Both the position numbers and the translations under genes were made by a program. This document shows, piece by piece, positions 12,092 to 20,928 of a stretch of DNA of 64,000 nt. Source of the DNA: Sulfuricella sp. (GTDB lineage: Bacteria > Pseudomonadota > Gammaproteobacteria > Burkholderiales > Sulfuricellaceae); contig JBAZID010000008.1 of NCBI GenBank assembly GCA_041651995.1, positions 1-64,000 on the forward strand, given 5' to 3'. The notes beneath the pieces were generated by a model. The model did no database searches and was not told where the DNA came from. It saw nothing but the letters and a program-made list of their open reading frames with translations. The stretch's first letter is position 1. Every line of letters begins with the position of its first letter.

Positions 12092-13723
12092 ATGCCGAAG
12101 GCCTTGCAGCAACCTGACAATTGGCGCATGAAAAACCTGGCCTGCCTTGCGGGCTATTTTGCCCTTTATGTCTTTCTTGACTGGGTGAGCTATATTCACC
12201 CGGTGTTGCCGCTCGCGATTACGCCCTGGAATCCACCGCCCGGATTAAGCCTCGCCTTGCTTTTATTGCTTGGTTTGCGCTACTGGCCGGCGTTGTTCTT
12301 CGCGGCGCTGCTCGCTGAATTGCTGGTACGGGGGTTGCCGGCGCCATTTCCATATACCGTGCTTTCCTCGCTTTCCCTGACGCTCTGCTATGCCGGAGCC
12401 GTTGCCCTGCTGAGAGGGCCCCTGCACTTTGATGCGGGTTTCGGAACGCTGCGCGACCTCTTTGTTTTTCTGCTGGTGGCGTCTGGTGGAGCGTTTCTGG
12501 CTGCCCTCGGCTATGTGTCGATTTATACCTACGCGGGCATCGCGCCGCAGGAAACTTACCTGGCCAATCTGTTGCGCTTCTGGGTGGGCGACATGATCGG
12601 CATCATGGTGGTTACGCCCCTGATTCTGGCCCATGCGGGAAAAGGATTTTCATTATCGAAGCCCGGCAGGGAAACCCTTGCCCAGGGCGTGAGTATATTG
12701 CTTGCGCTATGGCTCATTTTTGGCCTGGAATTCACCGATGAATTCAAGTTTTTCTATCTGCTGTTTCTGCCCCTGATCTGGATCGCCATGCGGCATGGCA
12801 TCCAGGGCACAACGCTGGCCTTGCTGGTGAGCCAGCTGGGGTTGATTGGCGCGGTACTTCTGGGAAGCCACCACACGACGGCCGTGGTTGAGCTGCAACT
12901 GCTCATGCTGGCCCTGGCAATTACCGGGCTGTTTCTGGGAATGGCCGTTACCAGCCGTCGTATGATTGAGGAAAAACTGCAGGCCCAGGCGGCAGAGCTT
13001 AATCATGCCCTGCGCCTGGCGGCGGCGGGTGAAATGGCTGCCGCGCTGGCTCATGAGCTGAATCAACCCTTGTCGGCGCTGGGCAGCTACGCCCGTTCCT
13101 GCCAGCTGATGCTGACCATGAACCCCGCGGATCTGGAACGGATCAACGAGACCATGGATAAAATGGGACGGGAAGTCGGCCGAGCCGGCGAGGTGGTGCG
13201 CCGGCTGAGAGATTTCTTTCGTGACGGTACGCTGCGGCTGGAAAGCATGGATGTGAAGCAGCTGGCCGGTGAAGGACTGGAGCCGTTAATCAGGAAGATC
13301 GAGAGCAAGGGAATAGCGCTTCACGTCCGATTACAGGAAAATCTGCCTGCGGTGCAGGTCGACCGGGTGCAAATCGCAACAGTGTTGCGAAATCTGGTTT
13401 ACAACGCGATGGAGGCATTTGCCGATACCCCGGAAAGACCATGCGATATCCATGTGACCGCAACATCAAGCGGAAATGATTGGGTAAAATTCTGTGTCGA
13501 GGACAATGGCCCGGGCGTATCTGGCGAAATGATCGATAACCTCTTTTCTCCCTTCTCCACCAGCAAGGCCCAGGGCATGGGGCTGGGGCTTTCCATCAGC
13601 CGGGCGCTGGTGGAAGCACACGGCGGCAAGCTATGGGCGGAAGCGCCCGTGGCGGGCGGCGCCAGATTCTGTTTTACCTTGCCGGCTGGAACAGCACTCC
13701 AGGAGCAGCATGATCCCCACTGA
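12092..13723 (+). CDS. MASE1-like membrane sensor histidine kinase
   Basis: A 543-residue kinase. The first 290 residues contain about eight membrane segments in a MASE1-like sensor (PWNPPPGLSLALLLLLG near the start). The HisKA region has an H-box (ALAHELNQPLSAL, His near 323). The ATPase domain has an N-box (LRNLVYNAMEAF), EDNGPGV and MGLGLSIS. The HELNQPL form and the following FixJ-type regulator place it in the FixL/DctB-like kinase group. The next gene overlaps its end by 14 nt, so the two are cotranslated. An ATG at 12128 is an alternative start; neither has a strong ribosome-binding site. Confidence 0.9.
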   Translation: MPKALQQPDNWRMKNLACLAGYFALYVFLDWVSYIHPVLPLAITPWNPPPGLSLALLLLLGLRYWPALFFAALLAELLVRGLPAPFPYTVLSSLSLTLCYAGAVALLRGPLHFDAGFGTLRDLFVFLLVASGGAFLAALGYVSIYTYAGIAPQETYLANLLRFWVGDMIGIMVVTPLILAHAGKGFSLSKPGRETLAQGVSILLALWLIFGLEFTDEFKFFYLLFLPLIWIAMRHGIQGTTLALLVSQLGLIGAVLLGSHHTTAVVELQLLMLALAITGLFLGMAVTSRRMIEEKLQAQAAELNHALRLAAAGEMAAALAHELNQPLSALGSYARSCQLMLTMNPADLERINETMDKMGREVGRAGEVVRRLRDFFRDGTLRLESMDVKQLAGEGLEPLIRKIESKGIALHVRLQENLPAVQVDRVQIATVLRNLVYNAMEAFADTPERPCDIHVTATSSGNDWVKFCVEDNGPGVSGEMIDNLFSPFSTSKAQGMGLGLSISRALVEAHGGKLWAEAPVAGGARFCFTLPAGTALQEQHDPH

Positions 13724-14354
13724 TTCAATTGTATTTATCGTTGACGACGACGAGGCGGTGCGGGATTCCCTGGCGCTGCTGCTAAGTCTGAATGGCTTTG
13801 CAACACGGGTCTTCGATTCGGCCGAGCATTTTCTCGCCGCCTGTCAGCCGGAATGGGCGGGCTGCCTGGTGCTGGATATTCGCATGCAAGGCATGGATGG
13901 GCTGGAACTGCAGAGAACGCTCAATGCCAGAAATGTCCGGCTGCCCATTATTGTCATCACCGCTCATGGGGATGTGGCGATGGCCAGGGAGGCGCTGAAA
14001 GCCGGTGCGGTGGACTTCCTGGAAAAACCGATAGACGACCAGTTGCTGATTGCCAATGTTTCCATCGCCCTTGATCGCAACCTCCAGGAGCGAAGTGTTG
14101 CCGCCCGCAGCGCCGAACGCGAGCAGAAAATGGCCCGCCTGACCACGCGCGAACGGGAAGTGATGCTGCTGGTTGCCGCAGGCAAGCACGCCCGGGAAAT
14201 CGCTGCCGAGCTGAACATCAGCCCGCGCACGGTCGAGGTTTACAAGGCGCGCATGATGGAAAAGCTGCAGGTGCGCAATGTTCCCGAACTGATTCGGGTT
14301 GTTCTGGATGCGGAAAATGCTTTTGCTAAGGTTCAGGTGCGCACTGCTGTCTAA
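13710..14354 (+). CDS. FixJ-type response regulator
   Basis: A 214-residue regulator with receiver domain (DDD at 12-14, phospho-acceptor D56 in LDIRM, Lys in LEKP) and a LuxR-type helix-turn-helix (LTTREREVMLLVAAGK, then NISPRTVEVYKARMMEKL). It is the partner of the overlapping MASE1-like kinase gene. The targets are unknown. Its last 29 nt overlap the 3' end of the convergent antiporter gene (stop at 14326), an antisense overlap of two coding regions. Confidence 0.93.
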   Translation: MIPTDSIVFIVDDDEAVRDSLALLLSLNGFATRVFDSAEHFLAACQPEWAGCLVLDIRMQGMDGLELQRTLNARNVRLPIIVITAHGDVAMAREALKAGAVDFLEKPIDDQLLIANVSIALDRNLQERSVAARSAEREQKMARLTTREREVMLLVAAGKHAREIAAELNISPRTVEVYKARMMEKLQVRNVPELIRVVLDAENAFAKVQVRTAV

Positions 14355-16413
14355 GTTCTCCGTAAAGTACCGACTTCACGGCAGGCGTGATGACCTCCTC
14401 GCGCTCCAGTTCTTCCAGCAACAGGGTTTGCGACTGCAGGAGCTCCTGTTCCAGCATCTGCAACTGCCGTTGCACAAGGGCAGGAAATTGCTTCAGCAGA
14501 ATCGTCGTCTTTTCCAGCGCCTGGCTTTTATGTTCATGATATTCATTCAGAATTTTTGAAAACACGGCATCTGCCTCAAATACCCTGAGCCCCTCGTGTG
14601 TCGCCAGCCGCGACAACACGGTGATCACCTCCTGCGAGCTGATGGCCATGGCGCGATAGTAAAGATACTTTTCCGCAGGATCTGTCAGCTTGTCCGTGGA
14701 TATGCCAAGCAATTGCCGCAGACGCAGCCAGCGGCGTCTCCCGCGCAGGGTCTTGAAATCCTGGGCAACCGGCGAGCCCTGTTCAAGCAAACCCAATTGT
14801 TGTTCGAGCTTGCCCAGCACTCTGCGGTAAGCGGGTTCGGAGAGCTCCGCGCTGGCATACAGTGCTTTCAGCACGCGCTTCTCGATCCCGATGGCATGAA
14901 TGCGCAAGACCCGCGCGAACATCACCTCAAAATTACGGTCACGCTGTGAAAGCTCGCTGTAAGCCTCCTGGTAAAGACGGGTATATTTTGTCTGCAGAGC
15001 CTGCAGGACACCGCTGTCGACATGTGCTTGTCCATGCACCGACAATAGCCGCAACAGGGTCTGCGCATAGACATACATCTTGCCCTCGATGTATTCCATC
15101 GGCTCCAGCCCGCGTAATACGTTGATACGGAAGTGGCGGATTGCGGCATTGATGGTGGTCGCCTTGATGAACAGCGTGAAATAGATACACCCGATCGTGA
15201 GCGCCAGAATGAATTCCTTGATGGAGTAAGCCTGTTTCCACTCCGGGTGGCTCAGGGTATCGGGAATGATGAGCACCATGGTGACCGCGAGCGCGCCGCG
15301 CAGACTGCCCCATGCCATGAGATGCTGCCAGGCAAGCGGGATGCGCTGCTCCAGGCGCAGCGCATTCATCGCGCCTATGACCGGGTACACCGAAAGAGCG
15401 CGTGCCACCACCACCACAATGATGATGACCACCAGGGCGGGCAGGATATCCAGCACCCTGACCGACAGGGTGTTGAAGAGCAGACCCAGCAGGATGAAGA
15501 CCAGCGAATTGGCGACAAAAGCCGCATAGCCCCAGAAATGGTCCATAAAAGCCTGGACTCTGGACAGGATTTTGAAGCGGCCATAGCTGCCGATAACCAG
15601 CGAGGCAACCACGGTGGCGAGAATGGAGGAAACATGGACTGGCTTGTCCAGCAAGGTGAGCGAATGGGAGAGGAACTCGGCCAGCAGGAAAGTCGCGTGC
15701 GCGGCAAGCAGGGTAAGGGTAATCTGCAAATGTTCGTGGCGGGCAAATTGCAGCAGCCTGGAAAATATCCCGCCCATCACGAAGCCAAACACCGTGCCGC
15801 CAAGCAGCATGGAAATAAAAATGAAAAGACCCTGCAGCAGGGAGGAGGCGCCCTGAAAGCCCGCGCTTACCGACTCCAGCACAATCAGGAAAAGGGCCAG
15901 CGAGGTCGCATCGTTGAACAGGCTTTCCCCCTCGAAGATAAGCGCCAGGCGCCGTGGCACGCCGAAATCCTTGAACAGCGCCAGGATGGCGACCGGGTCG
16001 GTGGCGGAGATCAGCGCGCCGAACAGCAACACGACAATGAAGGGCGCCTCCAGGCCAATCGCCCACAAGCCCCAGTAGCCAGCGAAGGCAATAAAAAATG
16101 CCGAAACCAGCAGGCCGGCGATGGCAAGCGCGGAAATGGCGCCGATATTTTCGCTGATCCTGCGGATGTTCATGTTGAAGGCGGATTCAAAAATCAGGAT
16201 GGGCAGAAAAATGAAAAACAGGATTTCCGGCGTCAGCTGGAAACTGGTGATATAGGAAAAGGCCGGCACCTTGCTCAGGGGGATGAGCAGGAGGCCGACC
16301 ACCACCAGCAGCACGGAATAGGGTACGCGCATTTTCGGCGCGGCCAGATGGGTCAGGATGGACAGAAACAGCAGGGTGACGAGGGACAGGATGATCTGGA
16401 CGGTCGAACTCAT
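14326..16413 (-). CDS. CPA1-family Na+(K+)/H+ antiporter with long cytoplasmic tail
   Basis: A 695-residue protein. Residues 1-410 have about 12 membrane segments with NhaP/CPA1 signatures: FESAFN, GALISATDPVAILALFKDFG and FEGESLFNDATSLALF. The ND pair in SLFNDA is the conserved antiporter site. Residues 420-695 form a long charged cytoplasmic tail with helical stretches that may sense pH or ions. The ATG at 16413 (MSSTVQ) is chosen because the conserved region begins there; 46 upstream codons look unrelated to the family. It exchanges protons for Na+ or K+ across the inner membrane; ion choice cannot be read. Confidence 0.88.
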   Translation of the reverse strand: MSSTVQIILSLVTLLFLSILTHLAAPKMRVPYSVLLVVVGLLLIPLSKVPAFSYITSFQLTPEILFFIFLPILIFESAFNMNIRRISENIGAISALAIAGLLVSAFFIAFAGYWGLWAIGLEAPFIVVLLFGALISATDPVAILALFKDFGVPRRLALIFEGESLFNDATSLALFLIVLESVSAGFQGASSLLQGLFIFISMLLGGTVFGFVMGGIFSRLLQFARHEHLQITLTLLAAHATFLLAEFLSHSLTLLDKPVHVSSILATVVASLVIGSYGRFKILSRVQAFMDHFWGYAAFVANSLVFILLGLLFNTLSVRVLDILPALVVIIIVVVVARALSVYPVIGAMNALRLEQRIPLAWQHLMAWGSLRGALAVTMVLIIPDTLSHPEWKQAYSIKEFILALTIGCIYFTLFIKATTINAAIRHFRINVLRGLEPMEYIEGKMYVYAQTLLRLLSVHGQAHVDSGVLQALQTKYTRLYQEAYSELSQRDRNFEVMFARVLRIHAIGIEKRVLKALYASAELSEPAYRRVLGKLEQQLGLLEQGSPVAQDFKTLRGRRRWLRLRQLLGISTDKLTDPAEKYLYYRAMAISSQEVITVLSRLATHEGLRVFEADAVFSKILNEYHEHKSQALEKTTILLKQFPALVQRQLQMLEQELLQSQTLLLEELEREEVITPAVKSVLYGELRQQCAPEP

Positions 16414-16679
16414 CTTTGGCGTGCCCTGAATTTTGTAATGGTGTTTCGCCCGGAAGGAAGCCTCCGTAACACATTCTACCTTGATGCTGCCTGTGTCCAA
16501 TACAGGCCTTCCATGGTTTTCTGATCCAATCGTGTCTGTATGTAAAAACACGTACGTAAATCAACGAATTCCCCTGTTCCTCTGCATTCTCTACCATAGG
16601 CCCACGCCTATTCCATGAAGCTGCGCGTGCTGCGACATGAGGCTCCAGGATGCGCATCTGCATTTGACTGCGCGAAAAA

Positions 16680-17072
16680 ATGGACAAAACCGGAACCATT
16701 CAAGCCGAAAAAACCAGGGAAATCTGGCTCGCCAGCCTGCCGCCGCACCAGGTGGAGAGCGCGCTGGCGCTCATGGAATCGCTGCCGGATTTGACTGTGA
16801 GGCGGCACCCCTCGGGGCATTGCGTCATTGTCACCTACGACATTCTTGATTATTCCCTCGAGGCGCTGGAAAGCCTGCTTGTTGCCACGGGGCATCGCCT
16901 GGAGATGGCTTTGCTGATCAAGATCAAACGTGCGATGGCCTATTACGGCGAAGCCTGTCTGCGCAGCAATCTGAATGTACCGGGCCGGGAGCGGCATTTA
17001 CGCGATATCTATTCCAGCAAGCATACCCGTTCAAGCGATATGCGGAGAACGGGAAAAATCTATTACCAGTAG
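16680..17072 (+). CDS. Small conserved-looking protein upstream of CBS/antiporter genes
   Basis: A 130-residue soluble protein not recognised. The first 75 residues alternate strands and helices (LPPHQVESALALMESLPDL, then HCVIVTYDILDYSLEALESLL), which would suit a ferredoxin-like or HMA-like fold, but there is no CxxC metal motif. The C-terminal part is basic. It sits 29 nt before a CBS-domain gene and then an ArsB/NhaD-type antiporter, so a regulatory role for that transporter is possible. The ribosome-binding site is poor. Confidence 0.6.
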   Translation: MDKTGTIQAEKTREIWLASLPPHQVESALALMESLPDLTVRRHPSGHCVIVTYDILDYSLEALESLLVATGHRLEMALLIKIKRAMAYYGEACLRSNLNVPGRERHLRDIYSSKHTRSSDMRRTGKIYYQ

Positions 17073-17101
17073 GGCTCCGCGCCCCTGAAGGAACACCAGC
17101 A

Positions 17102-17557
17102 ATGTCGATCAAATCCCTGCCCATCATGAGGGCGGCAACCACCATCACGCCGCAAGCCAGCGTCGCCGAGGCATTGCAAATCATGCTCGCCAACCGGGTC
17201 AACCATGTCCCGATATGCGATGGCGAGCACTATCTTGGCTTGATCAGTGTTAACGACATCCTGCGGAAGCTGCTGCCAGCCGGGGTGCAAATGCCTCACG
17301 GCGTGCCCGATCTCAAGTTCGCGGGTGATGCCTCGCGCCTGCTGGGCTCTCACTTCCGCCACCTGCGCGAACAGAAAGCGACAGAAATTCTCAATCACAC
17401 ACCGCCGCTGGAGGACAGTTGTCCCCTGCTGGAGGCCGCGCTGTTGCTGAGCAAGAGCCCGACGCCCCTGCCGGTGGTGGATTCCACTGGAAAACTGCTG
17501 GGCATGCTGAGCCGTCGTGGCCTGCTTGAATATCTGCTCGGGGAGGCGGGGAAATAG
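17102..17557 (+). CDS. CBS-domain-pair protein
   Basis: A 151-residue protein made of two CBS motifs (about 8-60 and 88-148): MRAATTITPQASVAEALQIM, VNHVPICDG and LPVVDSTGKLLGMLSRRGLL. CBS pairs bind adenosine nucleotides and gate enzymes or transporters. AAGGA before the ATG supports the start. The stop codon is followed after one base by the ATG of the antiporter gene at 17559, implying tight coupling. A role as nucleotide-sensing regulator of that antiporter is inferred from position. Confidence 0.85.
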   Translation: MSIKSLPIMRAATTITPQASVAEALQIMLANRVNHVPICDGEHYLGLISVNDILRKLLPAGVQMPHGVPDLKFAGDASRLLGSHFRHLREQKATEILNHTPPLEDSCPLLEAALLLSKSPTPLPVVDSTGKLLGMLSRRGLLEYLLGEAGK

Positions 17558-17558
17558 C

Positions 17559-18899
17559 ATGCACGCTGTGACGCCTTCCGTCAGCCAGGTGATATTCGGC
17601 CTGAGCCCGCTGCTGATTTCCGTGGCGGTTTTTCTGTTCACCTACGCCATCATCATCACCGAGAAGATCAATCGTTCCATTGTGGCCCTGCTGGGCGCGG
17701 GTTTGATGATTTTTACCGGGGTGCTACAGCAGAGCGAAGCCTTTGCCGGTATCGACTTCAATACCCTGGGCTTGCTCACCGGCATGATGGTGATGGTGGC
17801 GATCACGCAGAAAAGCGGCATATTCCAGTACGTCGCGATCATTGCAGCCAAAAAGGTCAAGGCCGAGCCTTGGGGCTTGCTGGTGATGTTGTCCATCGTT
17901 ACCGCTGTGTTCTCGGCCCTGCTGGACAACGTCACCACGGTGCTGTTGATTGCGCCGGTGGCCTTGCTGATCACTGACGCGCTGCGCATCAATCCCTATC
18001 CCTTCCTCTTTTCCATCATTTTCGCCTCCAATATCGGCGGCACCGCCACGCTGATCGGCGACCCGCCCAACATCATGATCGGCTCGGCGGTGAAGCTGAC
18101 GTTCAACGATTTTCTTTTCAACCTGGCCCCCATTGCAGCGGTGGTTTTCGCGCTCACCATGATTCCCATCTATTTCATCTGGGGGCGGAAGTTGTATGCG
18201 GCGCCCGAGGACCGCGAACAGGTGATGGCCTTTGACGAACGCGAAGCCATCACCGATGTGCGCCTGCTGAAAAAATCCCTTGCCGTGCTGTTTCTGGTCA
18301 TCGTGGGATTCGTGTTTGCGCATGCCATTCATCAGGAGCCGGGCACCATCGCCATGTTCGGCGGCGCCCTGTTGCTGCTGCTCAATGCCATCGGCAAAAA
18401 CTCCGAGGAGCAAGCCCATGAAACGCACAAGGTTTTCAGTGAAGTGGAATGGATCACCATCTTCTTCTTCGTGGGCCTGTTCGTGGTCGTGGCGGGGATA
18501 GAAAAGGCCGGCGTGATGGACATACTGGCGCACAAATTAATCGAATTGACCGGCGGCGACTTCGCCGCCACCGCCTTAACCATCCTATGGGTTTCGGCGG
18601 TGGCCTCGGCGCTGGTGGACAACATTCCCTTTGTCGCCACCATGATTCCGGTGATCCAGAACCTGGCGCCGGTCTTCGGCGCTGAAAACCTCGCCCCGCT
18701 GTGGTGGTCCCTCGCGCTCGGTGCCTGCCTGGGCGGCAACGGCAGCCTGGTCGGCGCCAGCGCCAACCTGGTGGTGGCCGGATTCGCCGAGCGCGCCGGC
18801 CAGCCAATCCGTTTCCTGCCCTTCATGCTGATGGCCTTCCCGCTGATGCTGGCGAGCATCGCCGTGGCCAGCCTGTACCTTTACCTGCGCTACCTCTAA
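17559..18899 (+). CDS. ArsB/NhaD-type ion transporter
   Basis: A 446-residue membrane protein of the ion-transporter superfamily that includes NhaD Na+/H+ antiporters and ArsB/P-type permeases. It has about 11-12 membrane segments. Family marks are SALLDNVTTVLLIAPV, NIGGTATLIGDPPNIMIGS and, in the second half, DNIPFVATMIPVI with GACLGGNGSLVGASAN. The ATG at 17559 follows GGAGG and is one base after the CBS gene stop. The likely role is Na+/H+ exchange; arsenite or other anion export cannot be excluded, as no ars genes are nearby. Confidence 0.85.
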   Translation: MHAVTPSVSQVIFGLSPLLISVAVFLFTYAIIITEKINRSIVALLGAGLMIFTGVLQQSEAFAGIDFNTLGLLTGMMVMVAITQKSGIFQYVAIIAAKKVKAEPWGLLVMLSIVTAVFSALLDNVTTVLLIAPVALLITDALRINPYPFLFSIIFASNIGGTATLIGDPPNIMIGSAVKLTFNDFLFNLAPIAAVVFALTMIPIYFIWGRKLYAAPEDREQVMAFDEREAITDVRLLKKSLAVLFLVIVGFVFAHAIHQEPGTIAMFGGALLLLLNAIGKNSEEQAHETHKVFSEVEWITIFFFVGLFVVVAGIEKAGVMDILAHKLIELTGGDFAATALTILWVSAVASALVDNIPFVATMIPVIQNLAPVFGAENLAPLWWSLALGACLGGNGSLVGASANLVVAGFAERAGQPIRFLPFMLMAFPLMLASIAVASLYLYLRYL

Positions 18900-18913
18900 A
18901 CCGGATTGTAATC

Positions 18914-19540
18914 ATGAGCAAACCGCTTTTCCTTGCCGCTCTTCTCGGGATCGGCCTAATTCAATTACCCGCCATAGCCTCGGCGTGCGAACTCGCTCCG
19001 GGTGCACAGTGCGAGGATGCCAAGCTGGTAGGGGCCAAGCTCCGGGGGAAAAACCTTGAGAAGGCGAATTTTGCCGGCGCCAACCTGAGTTTCGCCGCGC
19101 TTGCCAATGCCAATCTGAGCGGCGCCAATCTGAGCGGCGCCAATCTGAAACACGCCCGCCTGCGCGGCGCCAATCTCACCGGGGCCAATCTGGAAGGGGC
19201 GATCATGGATTACGCTGATCTGCGCGATGTACTCATGGAAGGAGCCAATTTGCGCAATGCCAGAATGACCAGAGTGGATCTCAAGCTGGCCGACCTGGAG
19301 AAAGCTGACTTTACTGGAGCCAATATGGGCCACGCCGACCTGAGCGGAGCCGATCTCGAAAGTGCGGTTTTGCGCTCAGTTTCCCTGGTTTCGGCCCATA
19401 TCGTTCTGGCCAACCTGAAGCACGCGGATTTCACTGGCGCCAACATGAGCGACGCCTATTTGCACGGCTCTCTGCTGAAAGGTGTCATCTGGATTGATGG
19501 GCGGAGCTGCAAGGCCGGCTCAATCGGCATGTGCCGATAA
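18914..19540 (+). CDS. Exported pentapeptide-repeat protein
   Basis: A 208-residue protein with an N-terminal signal peptide (about 1-22, ending near AIASA) and then about 30 tandem A(N/D)LXX pentapeptides from about residue 38 to 190, such as ANLSG, ANLKH and ADLSG. Such repeats fold into a right-handed quadrilateral beta-helix. Four Cys, two near each end, could form caps or disulfides in the periplasm. It starts 14 nt after the antiporter stop, so may be cotranscribed. Function is unknown. Periplasmic export argues against a gyrase-protecting Qnr-like role. Confidence 0.88.
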   Translation: MSKPLFLAALLGIGLIQLPAIASACELAPGAQCEDAKLVGAKLRGKNLEKANFAGANLSFAALANANLSGANLSGANLKHARLRGANLTGANLEGAIMDYADLRDVLMEGANLRNARMTRVDLKLADLEKADFTGANMGHADLSGADLESAVLRSVSLVSAHIVLANLKHADFTGANMSDAYLHGSLLKGVIWIDGRSCKAGSIGMCR

Positions 19541-19661
19541 TTTTCGCGCCCCTGGGAGCGCTCAATACAGGCTTTATCCTTCATCTGGACGGAAAAACTT
19601 GCCTGTTTGATTTCAATCATGTAAATCTTGCCTTCTCTGTTCATTGTAGAAGGCTCAAGTC

Positions 19662-20915
19662 GTGGAATCCTCCGCTTCGATCGAACTCGCCAAACACGTC
19701 CTGCTGGTATTCGGCATCATCCTTGCCCTGGGCACGTTTTCCGGGCTGTTGGCGCGGCTGGTGCGGGTGCCGGATGTGGTGGTGTTCCTGCTGGTGGGGA
19801 TGCTGCTGGGCCCCGGCGTTATCGGGCTGGTCGACATCAAGGCCGACTCCGCCGTCAACCAGCTGATCCTGATCTTCGGCTCCAGCTATATCCTGTTCGA
19901 CGGCGGCGCCTCGATCCGGCTCAAGGTGCTGAAGGAGGTCTGGATTACTGTTGTCGTCATTGCAACCATCGGTATCCTGATCTCTGCCGTCATCACCGGT
20001 GTGGCCGCTTACTACATTCTGGGCGTGCCGGCGATCGTGGCGCTGTTGCTGGGGGCGGTCATCGCTTCCACCGATCCCGCCACGCTGGTGCCGGTATTCA
20101 AGCAGATCCGGATCAAGGAGCGGGTGGCGCAAACGGTGATGACCGAATCCGCCTTCAACGATGCGATGGGCGCCATCATTACCTTTACCATCCTGGGCGT
20201 GGCGATGGGGGCGGGCGAGTTCTCCGCCGGCGACGCCCTGCTCGACCTGCTCAAGCAATCCGTGCTGGGTATCCTGATCGGCGGCATCCTGGGCTATCTT
20301 GCCATCCTGCTGATTGCGCATGAAAAATACGGCTTCCTCGCCGAATACGCCCCGGTGGTCACCCTGATGGCGGTGATCGGCGCCTACATGAGCGCGGACG
20401 GGCTGCATTCGAGCGGCTTCATGGCGGTATTCGTGTTCGGCATCATGATCGGCAACCAGGAAACATTCGGCTTGCAGCGCGCGCATCATGATGAAAAGAT
20501 TCTCGAAGACTACATCATGACCACGGCGCTGATCATGCGCATGTTCATCTTCATTCTGCTCGGCGCGCAGGTCGATTTCGCCCTGATGAACCAGTATTTG
20601 CTGGGCGGCGCGGCGGTGGTGGCGATCTTCATGCTGGTGGGGCGGCCGGTGACGGTGTTCCTGTGCGCTGGCCCGGACCGGCGCGCCAAGTGGAGCCGCA
20701 ACGAGTTGCTGTTCATGTGCTGGACGCGGGAAACGGGTGTGATTCCCGGCGCCCTGGCCGGCCTGCTGCTGGGCATGAAGGCGCCGGGAGCGGAAATCAT
20801 CGCCTCGGTGACCTTCATCGCCATTCTCATGACCATCCTGATCCAGGCCACCACCACCAAGTGGCTGGCCGGGAAGCTGGGGCTGCTGCTGGAACAGGAC
20901 GCCGCCGCCAAATAA
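19662..20915 (+). CDS. CPA-family cation/proton antiporter
   Basis: A 417-residue membrane protein with about 12 membrane segments. Conserved parts are VFLLVGMLLGPGVIGLVD, GAVIASTDPATLVPVFKQ and TESAFNDAMGAIITF, matching CPA1/NhaP-type exchangers. The start is GTG at 19662 with AAGG upstream. The stop lies 13 nt before the ATG of the CBS/DUF294 gene, so the pair is probably an operon, which suggests that the DUF294 protein may regulate this exchanger as well as the downstream symporter. It is shorter than the antiporter at 14326-16413 because it lacks the cytoplasmic tail. Confidence 0.87.
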   Translation: MESSASIELAKHVLLVFGIILALGTFSGLLARLVRVPDVVVFLLVGMLLGPGVIGLVDIKADSAVNQLILIFGSSYILFDGGASIRLKVLKEVWITVVVIATIGILISAVITGVAAYYILGVPAIVALLLGAVIASTDPATLVPVFKQIRIKERVAQTVMTESAFNDAMGAIITFTILGVAMGAGEFSAGDALLDLLKQSVLGILIGGILGYLAILLIAHEKYGFLAEYAPVVTLMAVIGAYMSADGLHSSGFMAVFVFGIMIGNQETFGLQRAHHDEKILEDYIMTTALIMRMFIFILLGAQVDFALMNQYLLGGAAVVAIFMLVGRPVTVFLCAGPDRRAKWSRNELLFMCWTRETGVIPGALAGLLLGMKAPGAEIIASVTFIAILMTILIQATTTKWLAGKLGLLLEQDAAAK

Positions 20916-20928
20916 AGGAGCTGGTACC

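Noticed and set aside
15133..16524. 463-codon plus-strand open frame opposite the CPA1 antiporter
   Set aside because: Low-complexity Gln/Arg/Gly translation with no ribosome-binding site; the minus-strand antiporter has intact motifs.
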